Below are positions 7,797-14,232 of a DNA stretch of 31,890 nucleotides, one piece after another (the first letter of the stretch is position 1; each line of letters begins with the position of its first letter). The notes under the pieces are model-generated. The model was not told the origin of the DNA and searched no databases. It saw only the letters and a program-made list of their open reading frames with translations. The DNA lies in NCBI GenBank assembly GCA_964547995.1, contig CAZJRB010000088.1, positions 1-31,890 on the forward strand. Direction: 5' to 3'. The translations under genes were made by a program, and so were the position numbers. Origin of the DNA: CAZJRB01 sp964547995 (GTDB taxonomy: Bacteria; Planctomycetota; Planctomycetia; Pirellulales; Thermoguttaceae).

Positions 7797-8349
7797 TCAA
7801 AGAACGCGGAACGGACGCTTCCTCCTGGGGACACTCGGCAGCAGCCTCGGGTTCGCCCGTAGCCAGCGGGCCGGCCGCGAGCAATTCCTCCGCTTCCAGG
7901 AGCCGGTCTGAGGGGACAAGGACTTCCGACGGCTTCGTTCTCAGGCCGGAGAGACCGGGGAGTTCCCCGTCGTCGATGACGGCAGGGACGCCGTTTTCGC
8001 GGAGATAGTCCCGGCACAGTGCGGCCTCGTCCCCGGAGCCGGCTTCGTGAACGACGACGAGACCCTTTGGCGAGGCCAACATCAGCCCGGCCACCAGGGC
8101 CATGAATGCAATGAACCCGATCGCAAAAAGCGCGAACCCGAAGCCCATGCCGAGATACTTTGCCAGACCGAGCAGCAAGGCACTCACGGCGATGTAGAGC
8201 ATCAGCGAGCGGAGGCTGAACTGCACCGGCTTCGGCCTCGGGCCGACTCGCGCGTCGAAGTCCTCATTCGATTCGGTCAAGGTTACGCTTCCTCGAACGA
8301 GTGGGCGAGCGTTTCCGGCGTCATTTTCCCTTTGCGCCGGAGATGGCAT
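7678..8349 (-). CDS. DUF2007-type membrane protein
   Basis: With ATG 8349 the product is 223 residues. An upstream start would overlap the tRNA gene region. After K-P-V-Q-F-S-L-R-S-L-M come two hydrophobic helices (MLYIAVSALLLGLAKYLG and FALFAIGFIAFMALVAGLML). Then VVVHEAGSGDEAALCRDYLR, ENGVPAVIDDGELPGLSG and EVLVPSDRLLEAEELL match the DUF2007 'putative signal-transducing' fold, a small ferredoxin-like domain of unknown role. The Arg-rich last 40 residues look out of frame compared with the overlapping frame at 7449-7796, so the 3' end is probably damaged. Confidence 0.65.
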   Translation of the reverse strand: MPSPAQRENDAGNARPLVRGSVTLTESNEDFDARVGPRPKPVQFSLRSLMLYIAVSALLLGLAKYLGMGFGFALFAIGFIAFMALVAGLMLASPKGLVVVHEAGSGDEAALCRDYLRENGVPAVIDDGELPGLSGLRTKPSEVLVPSDRLLEAEELLAAGPLATGEPEAAAECPQEEASVPRSLKRPREAKVRPRREDLSLGSRVGMGDFGAECRRRARAVCS

Positions 8350-8443
8350 CGCCTGATATTCTAGCACACGCCGGACCAGATGCGAACATTTACCCTTGAA
8401 CCGGCCGTAGGCAGATAATGTCATATCTGGTAGGATAGTGACC

Positions 8444-8530
8444 GGATGGGTGGCCGAGTGGACTAAGGCGGCAGTCTTGAAAACTGTTTGGCGGGAAACT
8501 GCCACGGGGGTTCGAATCCCTCCCCATCCG
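8444..8530 (+). tRNA. tRNA-Ser (anticodon UGA)
   Basis: Acceptor arms GGATGGG (8444-8450) and CCCATCC (8523-8529) pair perfectly, with G8530 as discriminator and no encoded CCA. The anticodon stem GCAGT/ACTGT encloses loop CTTGAAA, anticodon TGA. A long variable arm (TGGC..GCCA) is typical of serine tRNA, and the T loop is TTCGAAT. It is the attachment gene of the element to its right. Confidence 0.93.
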
Positions 8531-10028
8531 CTTGCGTAGCAACACTTTGCGCTTGCAGTGAAAGGACTTGCGGCGATTCGTCGATCGGCTTTTTGGGGTG
8601 GTCCTTTGTCTCAGCTTGTCTCTCCGAATCTCCCGTTGCCTCACGTCTATGACAAGGCTGTGTCAAGGAAACTGACACCTCGGAACTGGCTTTTGGGGGT
8701 CGATCATCGCAAGTTCCGGTCGCCCGCAACTCTTGGGGGCTGGGCTTGTCCGGCAACAGCGGGGGGAGCTGGGCGGCGGCACTCCCGGTATCGTGCAGCT
8801 CGAGGTGGGTGTACCGGTCGGTCAGTTTGGAATCGGAGTGACGGGCCAGCGCCTGCGCCATCTTCGGGGAGAGTTTCTTGGCGGCCACCGTGATGTAGGT
8901 ATGCCGCTGGGCATGAAAATCGGCGTACTCTCCGGCCTTGTTTCGGTAGGTCAAGAAGTCGGACTTCTCCCGCTCTTCCCGCTCCCGGTCACTGGGGGCT
9001 TCTTCGATCCACTCTGCCCGGGCCGCGGCTAGATCCTCTCGGAGCATCTTGGCGGCCCGTTGCGGCCAGGCCCCGGGCCAAACCCTTTCCCCGGGCGCTT
9101 TGCCGGCGAGTTGCTCGCGGAGGATCGCCGCTACGTCGGGCTGTAGGGGCTGTTCGTCCCGACGTCGACGCTTTGAGTGGCCCGCCTCCACCACCACGGT
9201 CGGAGGGTCATTGTCGAGACGGAAACTCTCGGGAGTCAGGGAAGCCAGCTCAGAGGCCCTCAGACCGCTCCCCAACGCAAGGTAGTAGAGGGTGAAACGA
9301 TCCTCCCCACCCTGCCTGAATCGCGTCTCCCGGCTACGTGAGACCGTCTCCAACAGCCATTGGACCTCTTCGGACGAAAGCACTCTGCGGACCCGCCGGC
9401 GGTCGGTTTCCGGGTCGCCGGGTTCGAGGTGGGCAACCGGATTGTCACGCATCCGCCAATCTGTCACCAGCCAATTGCAGAACTGCTTGATCGCCCGTAG
9501 GTAGTGCTTGCAGGTTTGGACGGATCGGCCTTCATTACGCAGCTTGCCCAAATAGCGTTGAACCCGAGACGCCCCTATATCAGCAATCCACTCGAAACCG
9601 GAGCCCACCACAACGGCCGTTGCCATGTTCACCACTTGTCGGACGTGCTTGGAATCCAAACCCTGCGCGGTCAAGGTCTCGCGGAAGTCTGCCAGGTGCT
9701 CGGAGAGGGGCGTCTTGCGGTGCTCGTCAAAACGGTCGATCTCACCCCTCAACTCGTTGCGGACCTTCTTGACCAACTCCCGGGCCCGCTTTGCGGTAGC
9801 TTCTTCGTCGCTGTAGCCCTTCTCCCGCTGCCACTCGCCGGCGGCGTCCTGGTAACGGATATGGTAGACCTCGCTTTCAATCCGGCATTTTTCCCCGTCC
9901 GGAGTCAAAGGGGCGTCGACAAAACGGCGTTTCCGCTTGAACCGGGCAAACCGCTTGCCCTTCTTGGCGACGATCGTGGCACCCTTGGGGATCGCCCGGG
10001 TGTAGGTGGGTTTGTAGAGGTGGTACAT
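8463..10028 (-). CDS. int: Tyrosine recombinase (element integrase)
   Basis: The 521-residue product starts at ATG 10028, preceded by GGAAAGGAAACCTC. The same GGAAAGG or AAAAGG signal precedes three other element genes. An N-terminal SAM-like core-binding domain (about 110-210) is followed by the catalytic domain: Arg in GSGLRASELASL, Lys in AGHSKRRRR, His/Arg in FHAQRHTYI and His/Tyr in ALARHSDSKLTDRYTHL. It should catalyse integration and excision at tRNA-Ser. The last residues (DGEGFEPPWQFPAKQFSRLP) are the antisense translation of the tRNA gene, so the 3' end of the coding region is part of attL. The family is typical of planctomycete islands. Confidence 0.92.
   Translation of the reverse strand: MYHLYKPTYTRAIPKGATIVAKKGKRFARFKRKRRFVDAPLTPDGEKCRIESEVYHIRYQDAAGEWQREKGYSDEEATAKRARELVKKVRNELRGEIDRFDEHRKTPLSEHLADFRETLTAQGLDSKHVRQVVNMATAVVVGSGFEWIADIGASRVQRYLGKLRNEGRSVQTCKHYLRAIKQFCNWLVTDWRMRDNPVAHLEPGDPETDRRRVRRVLSSEEVQWLLETVSRSRETRFRQGGEDRFTLYYLALGSGLRASELASLTPESFRLDNDPPTVVVEAGHSKRRRRDEQPLQPDVAAILREQLAGKAPGERVWPGAWPQRAAKMLREDLAAARAEWIEEAPSDREREEREKSDFLTYRNKAGEYADFHAQRHTYITVAAKKLSPKMAQALARHSDSKLTDRYTHLELHDTGSAAAQLPPLLPDKPSPQELRATGTCDDRPPKASSEVSVSLTQPCHRREATGDSERQAETKDHPKKPIDESPQVLSLQAQSVATQADGEGFEPPWQFPAKQFSRLPP
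8467..8535 (+). repeat. Left attachment repeat (attL)
   Basis: The 3' portion of the intact tRNA-Ser, from the anticodon arm (GGCGGCAGTCTTGAAAACTG) to 5 bp past the discriminator. It is matched by 24656-24724. The reading frame of the integrase ends inside it. Confidence 0.8.
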
Positions 10029-10234
10029 GAGGTTTCCTTTCCAGAAGACGCCCCCCGAGGCCGCGCTTCTGGTCGCGGCCCCAGGGAGCAAAGAGTTTAT
10101 GTTTGTGAGTGTAGCGATTTGCTCCGATTTTCAAAGGTCAATGCGTTTGGCCGGGGTTTTCGACCCGCCCCAAGCAATGTAAGTGTGCATTTGGTCGCCG
10201 GGGGCTAGGGTGCCAGGGCCGAAAGTAGCGGCCA

Positions 10235-10321
10235 CTGAAGGCGAGAAATTGCAAGTTTTACCAAGTCTGGTATTTCTTGCAGAATCTGCGCTACCCGTTG
10301 CTGCGTAATTCCTTTCGGTTT
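10235..10321 (-). pseudogene. Fragment of a ParB/HTH-type gene
   Basis: The minus strand reads GITQQRVAQILQEIPDLVKL and continues AISRLQ. This matches GVTQGRVAQILLEIPDLVKL and continues IISRLQ in the ParB-methyltransferase at 19831-21258. The two also share an exact DNA stretch, AGTTTTACCAAGTCTGGTAT. No start codon or remaining domain is present, so it is a relic of a second, related gene or a recombination scar. Confidence 0.65.
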
Positions 10322-10324
10322 TTC

Positions 10325-10351
10325 GAGCACCGGACGGCTAGTACGGTGCTC
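10325..10351. repeat. GAGCACCG hairpin A
   Basis: GAGCACCG (10325-10332) pairs with CGGTGCTC (10344-10351) around an 11-nt loop. It lies just 3' of the unknown gene ending at 10359 and is related to hairpins B and C. Confidence 0.75.
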
Positions 10352-10358
10352 CGTTTAC

Positions 10359-11333
10359 TCACGTCTTCCGATTGGCCCGTTCACAGCATCTCATCTTGAA
10401 ACACTCTGAATCACAATAGACTCGTCCTTCTGGTGGAACCCCGCCACACACGGGACATTGCCGATTCTGCATAATCGCGTCGCAGAGTGCTAATATGCGT
10501 CCTTTGCTTGCGTGCTTTCCATCCCATTCTCCCGGATACTCTGGACCCTCAAACCTTTTCGTGGAATGAAAACTAACTTGCCCATTGGGCAAATCAATGT
10601 AAAGGACGTGGGGGGCGTACGATTCGAGCGCATCCTCACCCCAACCCCATCCGATGCCGAGGTCCGTTTCCAATTCCGGCAGAAGCAGGCAAAGCCGTTT
10701 GATTACATCGGCTTTTCGATCGTACGCCTGGTCAACGGAATTACCCCGGTAATCCTCTGCTCGCGTGGAAGACTTCTGCGCACGAAAAAGAGCCGCTGCA
10801 ATCGGCCCCCACGGTTTTTTCTTCTCCAAGGCACCCAAGTACAGCCGAGTAACGGCCGCATCGGAACCGTTGAAAATGTCCCTGCATTGCGAGGTGGCTG
10901 CTTTGGTGCGTCGCCGTTTGCGCTGCTCTTTCCGTTGTTCCTTTACCCGCTGCTGTATCCGCTGCTCGCGTTCCCTCAATCCTTTCTCTTCGATGATCGT
11001 ATTTGCAGCATCAAGAATCGTAGCGGTGGTTTTCATTGTCCCATGCTTTGCTCTGATTTCTCCGAATGTCAGCCCGTACTTCTTGCCCAGCTTCAGGGAA
11101 TCAAACAAATCGCATTCGTGCATTGGATATGATCTTCCATTCCTCACAACGAAGTAGCGGCGATCCCCAGCCTCGCTGGCCTCAAAAACCCCATCCCCCA
11201 AGTTGTAGTGGTGTTTTTTTCTGGTGGTTTTTACAGGGTCGAGGAAAGTCCGTTCCAATTTGTAGGTCTTGTGGGGTCCGAGGATCTCGGCGACGTAGCT
11301 CTTTGCTTCCGAAATGTCCAGAGAGAACTTCAT
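10359..11333 (-). CDS. Unknown protein with C-terminal zinc-finger-like motif
   Basis: The 324-residue product starts at ATG 11333, preceded by GGAAAGGATGATCCA. The middle has a highly charged helical stretch (REREQRIQQRVKEQRKEQRK). Residues about 165-300 carry ALFRAQKSSTRAEDYRG, WGWGEDALESYAPHVLYIDL and PNGQVSFHSTKRFEGPEYPG. I have the impression of having seen this conserved block in phage-island proteins but cannot name it. The C-terminus has CPVCGGVPPEGRVYCDSECF, a four-cysteine, zinc-binding-like motif. It forms a unit with the gene upstream, with a hairpin on either side of each gene. A cargo or defence role is conceivable but unproven. Confidence 0.7.
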   Translation of the reverse strand: MKFSLDISEAKSYVAEILGPHKTYKLERTFLDPVKTTRKKHHYNLGDGVFEASEAGDRRYFVVRNGRSYPMHECDLFDSLKLGKKYGLTFGEIRAKHGTMKTTATILDAANTIIEEKGLREREQRIQQRVKEQRKEQRKRRRTKAATSQCRDIFNGSDAAVTRLYLGALEKKKPWGPIAAALFRAQKSSTRAEDYRGNSVDQAYDRKADVIKRLCLLLPELETDLGIGWGWGEDALESYAPHVLYIDLPNGQVSFHSTKRFEGPEYPGEWDGKHASKGRILALCDAIMQNRQCPVCGGVPPEGRVYCDSECFKMRCCERANRKT

Positions 11334-11373
11334 TGGATCATCCTTTCCGTGCAAACAAGTGGAGATTTCGAGC

Positions 11374-11392
11374 ACCGTAGCGGTACTACGGT
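11374..11392. repeat. ACCGTAG hairpin B
   Basis: ACCGTAG (11374-11380), loop CGGTA, CTACGGT (11386-11392). The preceding GAGC and a later GCTC extend it imperfectly to 11370-11400. It lies in the 58-bp gap between the two unknown genes and touches the stop codon of the upstream one. Confidence 0.8.
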
Positions 11393-11946
11393 CATCGCTC
11401 TCCAATCACCACAGCAATAATCCGATTCACCTTGCTTCGGAACGCCTCAATATCTTCTGTGAAGACGGCATCCGTCTTCACGAGGTCCCCAATGAGCCGG
11501 CGTTCCCCCTTACCCAATCCCGCCTTGGCACACTGAGACATTGCCCATTGCCGCCCTTTTTCTCGTAGCGATTCACGCTTGGCATAAGCCTCCGCGGCTT
11601 CCCTTTCTGCCTCTTTGCGCCGTTGGTTCTTCAGAGCCAAGTGCGCCGGTGCAAACTTGACTAAGGTTTTTGAGAAGGTGTCGGCGTTGGGGGAAAATAG
11701 CACTCGCCCCTCATCCGTGCAAACAAGACGATACTCCCCCAATTCATCAACTGTCATCCCAAACAGTAGGTCGTACAAAAGTTCGCCTAGTGTGTCATCC
11801 TCTTGGTGTTCCCAGAGAGAGGGGTGTCGCCAGCTTTCGTTGGTAGGCCATTCGCCCCATTCTGCCGCGACGGCCGTTTTGCATGAAATCAGCTTATCCA
11901 ACTCTACAGTGTCTCCAGTATAAGGGCAGGTTAAATCGTCCATCAT
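11392..11946 (-). CDS. Unknown coiled-coil-containing protein
   Basis: The 184-residue product is not recognised. The N-terminus has D-L-T-C-P-Y-T-G-D-T, possibly a half zinc site. An acidic, aromatic region (EWGEWPTNESWRHPSLWEHQ) is followed by a charged helical stretch (KNQRRKEAEREAAEAYAKRE). The start is one of two adjacent ATGs (11946 or 11943) directly after GGAAAGG. It is the first gene of the two-gene cassette between hairpins C and A, and lies next to the second recombinase of the element. Confidence 0.65.
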   Translation of the reverse strand: MMDDLTCPYTGDTVELDKLISCKTAVAAEWGEWPTNESWRHPSLWEHQEDDTLGELLYDLLFGMTVDELGEYRLVCTDEGRVLFSPNADTFSKTLVKFAPAHLALKNQRRKEAEREAAEAYAKRESLREKGRQWAMSQCAKAGLGKGERRLIGDLVKTDAVFTEDIEAFRSKVNRIIAVVIGER

Positions 11947-11964
11947 CCTTTCCTTTCGGTTAGT

Positions 11965-11991
11965 GAGTACCGTAGTCCTGCTACGGTGCTC
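11965..11991. repeat. GAGTACCGTAG hairpin C
   Basis: GAGTACCGTAG (11965-11975), loop TCCTG, CTACGGTGCTC (11981-11991): an 11-bp stem with one T-G pair. It sits 19 bp upstream of the start of the two-gene cassette on the minus strand. Confidence 0.85.
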
Positions 11992-12174
11992 AGTCTAGCG
12001 TTACTTTCTTGGATTGCCAACGGAGGCCGTGCCGGCGGGCGCGCGTCCGCAACCCGCCGACACGGCGCTCTCGGACGAGGACAAAAGGGGCCGCGGCGGC
12101 GGGGAGTCCCCGCCACCGCGACCGTCGCGGGGCGACCGCGGAACAACGGCTCTGCCAGCCTGTTGCGTCGAACA

Positions 12175-13584
12175 TCATTCTTCAAAGTCCGGTTGTGGTA
12201 GTTTGTCGAGGGCCTCGGCGACGATGCCCCCGGGCTCTACGTAATGGCCTTGTGTAGTTTTACTGCTTGCGTGCCCCAGGGCAAGCTGTGCGGCCGCCGG
12301 CGACGATCGCCACAAGAGGGTGCCGACGGTCTTGCGGATCGTCTGAAGCCCAAAGTGGTCTTTACGGTCGAGGCCGGCCGCGTCCTGCAACTTGTGAAAC
12401 CGCCGGTGCCACTCGCTCATACAGCAGTCGAGGGGAAAGACCAGCTCGCGGCCGTTGCGGATCCCGCCCAGGTGCTCGATCGCGATGGGACACAGGTGGA
12501 CCGTTTGCGGGCGGTTGCCCTTGAGGATTTCGGCCGGCAGCCGCAACTCGCGGGCCTCCCAGTCGATCATCGCCATCCTCATGCTGAAGAGCGTGCTACG
12601 GCGCAGACCCGTCGATCGGGCGACGGCCAACAGGGCACGCCACCAGGCCGGGGCCGCAACCGGCGGCACAACGGGCGTGGTCATGCAGCCGGCCGCCCGG
12701 TAGACCAAGACCAAGTGCTCGTCTGGAACAATCCTCGGGAACGTCGCGGGGATTTTCGGCAGGCGGATCGCCGGCGGCAGCTTGTCGAGGATTCCGGCGG
12801 CGTCGCGGTTTCGCGGTCCCGGGGGGCCGGCCTTGTCGAGCACTGCCTGAACGTGTTTTAGGTAGCTGGTGACCGTCACCGGCGATAGGTTGAACTTCTC
12901 CAGGAATTGCCGGAACTTCAATAGGGTTTCCGCCGTGATTTCCTCGAGCGCCGGGTCCCCGGTCACCAGGGCCCACCGCCGCACGGCATCTTCATAGCGT
13001 TCGATCGTCCGGGGCCGGACGTCGGACAATCGCATCGGCTTGTAATAGCTGCGGTAGAAACTCACAAGCGTAGGATCTTCACCGGGCGGGAAGATGTCGA
13101 TGCCCCGCCGGGCGGCCCACCGCTCCGCAGCGAGGCCCTGTTGCATGTACCCGGCCGGGTTGTCGATCGCGTCGGTGCCGGCCAGGCGTCGCAACGTGGC
13201 AACGGCCTGGAGCATCGCCGCGTCCAACTCGGATTTCCACAATTCCGGGTAGGTGCGTCGCAAGTGGCCGATCCGGTTGTCCGAAATGCCGAGGGTGTCG
13301 ATGATTTCCCGGTGCTCGGCGCCGGCCGAAAACATGGCGGCGATTTCCCTGATTTGGTCGCGGGTCCGTTTTCCCGGCCGGGTGGGGTCCATGGCGGGGC
13401 GTTCCCCGTTGCGGGCCCGGTCGAGTTCTTCTTGCCAGGCGGCCGGGTAGCGGCTGCGGTATCGCTTGAACGTGGCGGGGTCCATTTTGAGCGTGCGGGC
13501 GGCGTCGCGGAAAGTCATACCGTCGGCAACGAGCCCCGCCGCGAGTCTGAGACGGTTACGGGTTTCGGAGGTGATATTTTTCAA
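12175..13584 (-). CDS. Tyrosine recombinase with two N-terminal HTH modules
   Basis: I take TTG 13584 as the start because GGAGGT lies 6 nt upstream and the TTG overlaps the stop of the preceding gene (TTGA); the product is 469 residues. Two HTH-like modules open it, GLVADGMTFRDAARTLKM...YPAAW and MFSAGAEHREIIDTLGIS...YPELW, followed by a SAM-like domain. In the catalytic domain Arg is in STGLRRSTLFSMRM, Lys in LKGNRPQTVHL, Arg in GLQTIRKTVGTLLW (the canonical His is Gln) and His/Tyr in ALGHASSKTTQGHYV. It should cut and rejoin DNA, but its site differs from the tRNA. It may move the adjacent cassette or act in excision. Confidence 0.85.
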   Translation of the reverse strand: MKNITSETRNRLRLAAGLVADGMTFRDAARTLKMDPATFKRYRSRYPAAWQEELDRARNGERPAMDPTRPGKRTRDQIREIAAMFSAGAEHREIIDTLGISDNRIGHLRRTYPELWKSELDAAMLQAVATLRRLAGTDAIDNPAGYMQQGLAAERWAARRGIDIFPPGEDPTLVSFYRSYYKPMRLSDVRPRTIERYEDAVRRWALVTGDPALEEITAETLLKFRQFLEKFNLSPVTVTSYLKHVQAVLDKAGPPGPRNRDAAGILDKLPPAIRLPKIPATFPRIVPDEHLVLVYRAAGCMTTPVVPPVAAPAWWRALLAVARSTGLRRSTLFSMRMAMIDWEARELRLPAEILKGNRPQTVHLCPIAIEHLGGIRNGRELVFPLDCCMSEWHRRFHKLQDAAGLDRKDHFGLQTIRKTVGTLLWRSSPAAAQLALGHASSKTTQGHYVEPGGIVAEALDKLPQPDFEE

Positions 13585-13898
13585 AGGACACCTCCCTTCC
13601 CCTTCTCGAACGGGCCGTTTTGCAACTCGAACAGGACCGCCCGGGCCTCTTGTTCGCGGCCGGGCTCGGCGTGAAAATGAATCACCACTCGCGTGGCGCA
13701 CCACTGAATTGACACCAGAAGGGGATCGGCGTCGGGGTCGTGGTGCAAGAAGTACTGCGAGGCGATCGCGGCCGGGCCAAAATCATCGACGGCCTCTTCA
13801 CCCGGTTGCGGCGTCGTGTAGGCGACCACGACCACCTCGGCGCCGAGGTGGTCGTGGATCTCGACTCGGCAAAGGGGGACCTGTTCTACGGCTTCCAT
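13581..13898 (-). CDS. Small unknown protein coupled to the recombinase
   Basis: The 105-residue product (MEAVEQVPLCRVEIHDHLGA...) starts at ATG 13898 with GGAGGG upstream; the longer frame to 14069 has a non-coding-like composition. It shows alternating strands and a helix (EVVVVAYTTP, PLLVSIQWCATRVVIHFHAE, EQEARAVLFELQ) with no recognised family. Its stop overlaps the TTG start of the recombinase (TTGA), which indicates translational coupling. A partner or directionality factor of the recombinase is possible; this is inference from position only. Confidence 0.65.
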   Translation of the reverse strand: MEAVEQVPLCRVEIHDHLGAEVVVVAYTTPQPGEEAVDDFGPAAIASQYFLHHDPDADPLLVSIQWCATRVVIHFHAEPGREQEARAVLFELQNGPFEKGKGGVL

Positions 13899-14232
13899 GA
13901 TGGATTGCCCTCCCGGCGCGTGCGGACCTCGGAGGGCGGGGTCCGCAGGCGCGCAAAAGAAGGCCCCGACCCCGACAGGCGTTGCTAGGGCACGTAGTAC
14001 CCCGGGCGGCCTTGCGGTCGCGCCCACACCTGCCAGGGCCGAGGCCCTGTTTTCTACGTTGTTTAGCATAGTTGAAACCCTACGTGATTCAGCACCCGTG
14101 ATTATCTACATTCTGAAAACTCCGTCAAGTCTTTTCTGCCGTCGATTTTTGACAGCCCGTCTTGTCAATAATTCCCTTGGGGGGATTGTCAATTCGGTTG
14201 TGGTGCCAGCGGATCGGGGCGGACCCGCATGA
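13899..14232 (-). other. Leader region of the recombinase transcript
   Basis: This gap of 334 bp has no convincing gene. It holds the promoter at 14101-14128 and then about 195 bp of leader with two inverted repeats: CAGGGCC/GGCCCTG (14034-14049) and GCGGACC/GGTCCGC (13922-13946). On the minus strand a third and fourth TTGAC word precede the promoter. Confidence 0.4.
14101..14128 (-). promoter_or_regulatory. Sigma-70-type promoter
   Basis: On the minus strand TTGACG (14128-14123) and GATAAT (14106-14101) are 16 bp apart. It points toward the 105-residue gene and the coupled recombinase, giving them an expression unit separate from the structural-type genes upstream. Confidence 0.55.

Larger units (their letters stand above)
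10029..10358. other. Integrase upstream region
   Basis: This 330-bp gap separates the integrase from the unknown gene upstream of it. It holds the ParB/HTH remnant (10235-10321) and a GAGCACCG hairpin (10325-10351). I saw no convincing promoter for the integrase, although it should lie here. Confidence 0.5.

Noticed and set aside
10512..11132. Plus-strand open frame of 206 codons
   Set aside because: It is antisense to the unknown gene at 10359-11333, which has a ribosome-binding site and a conserved motif pattern.
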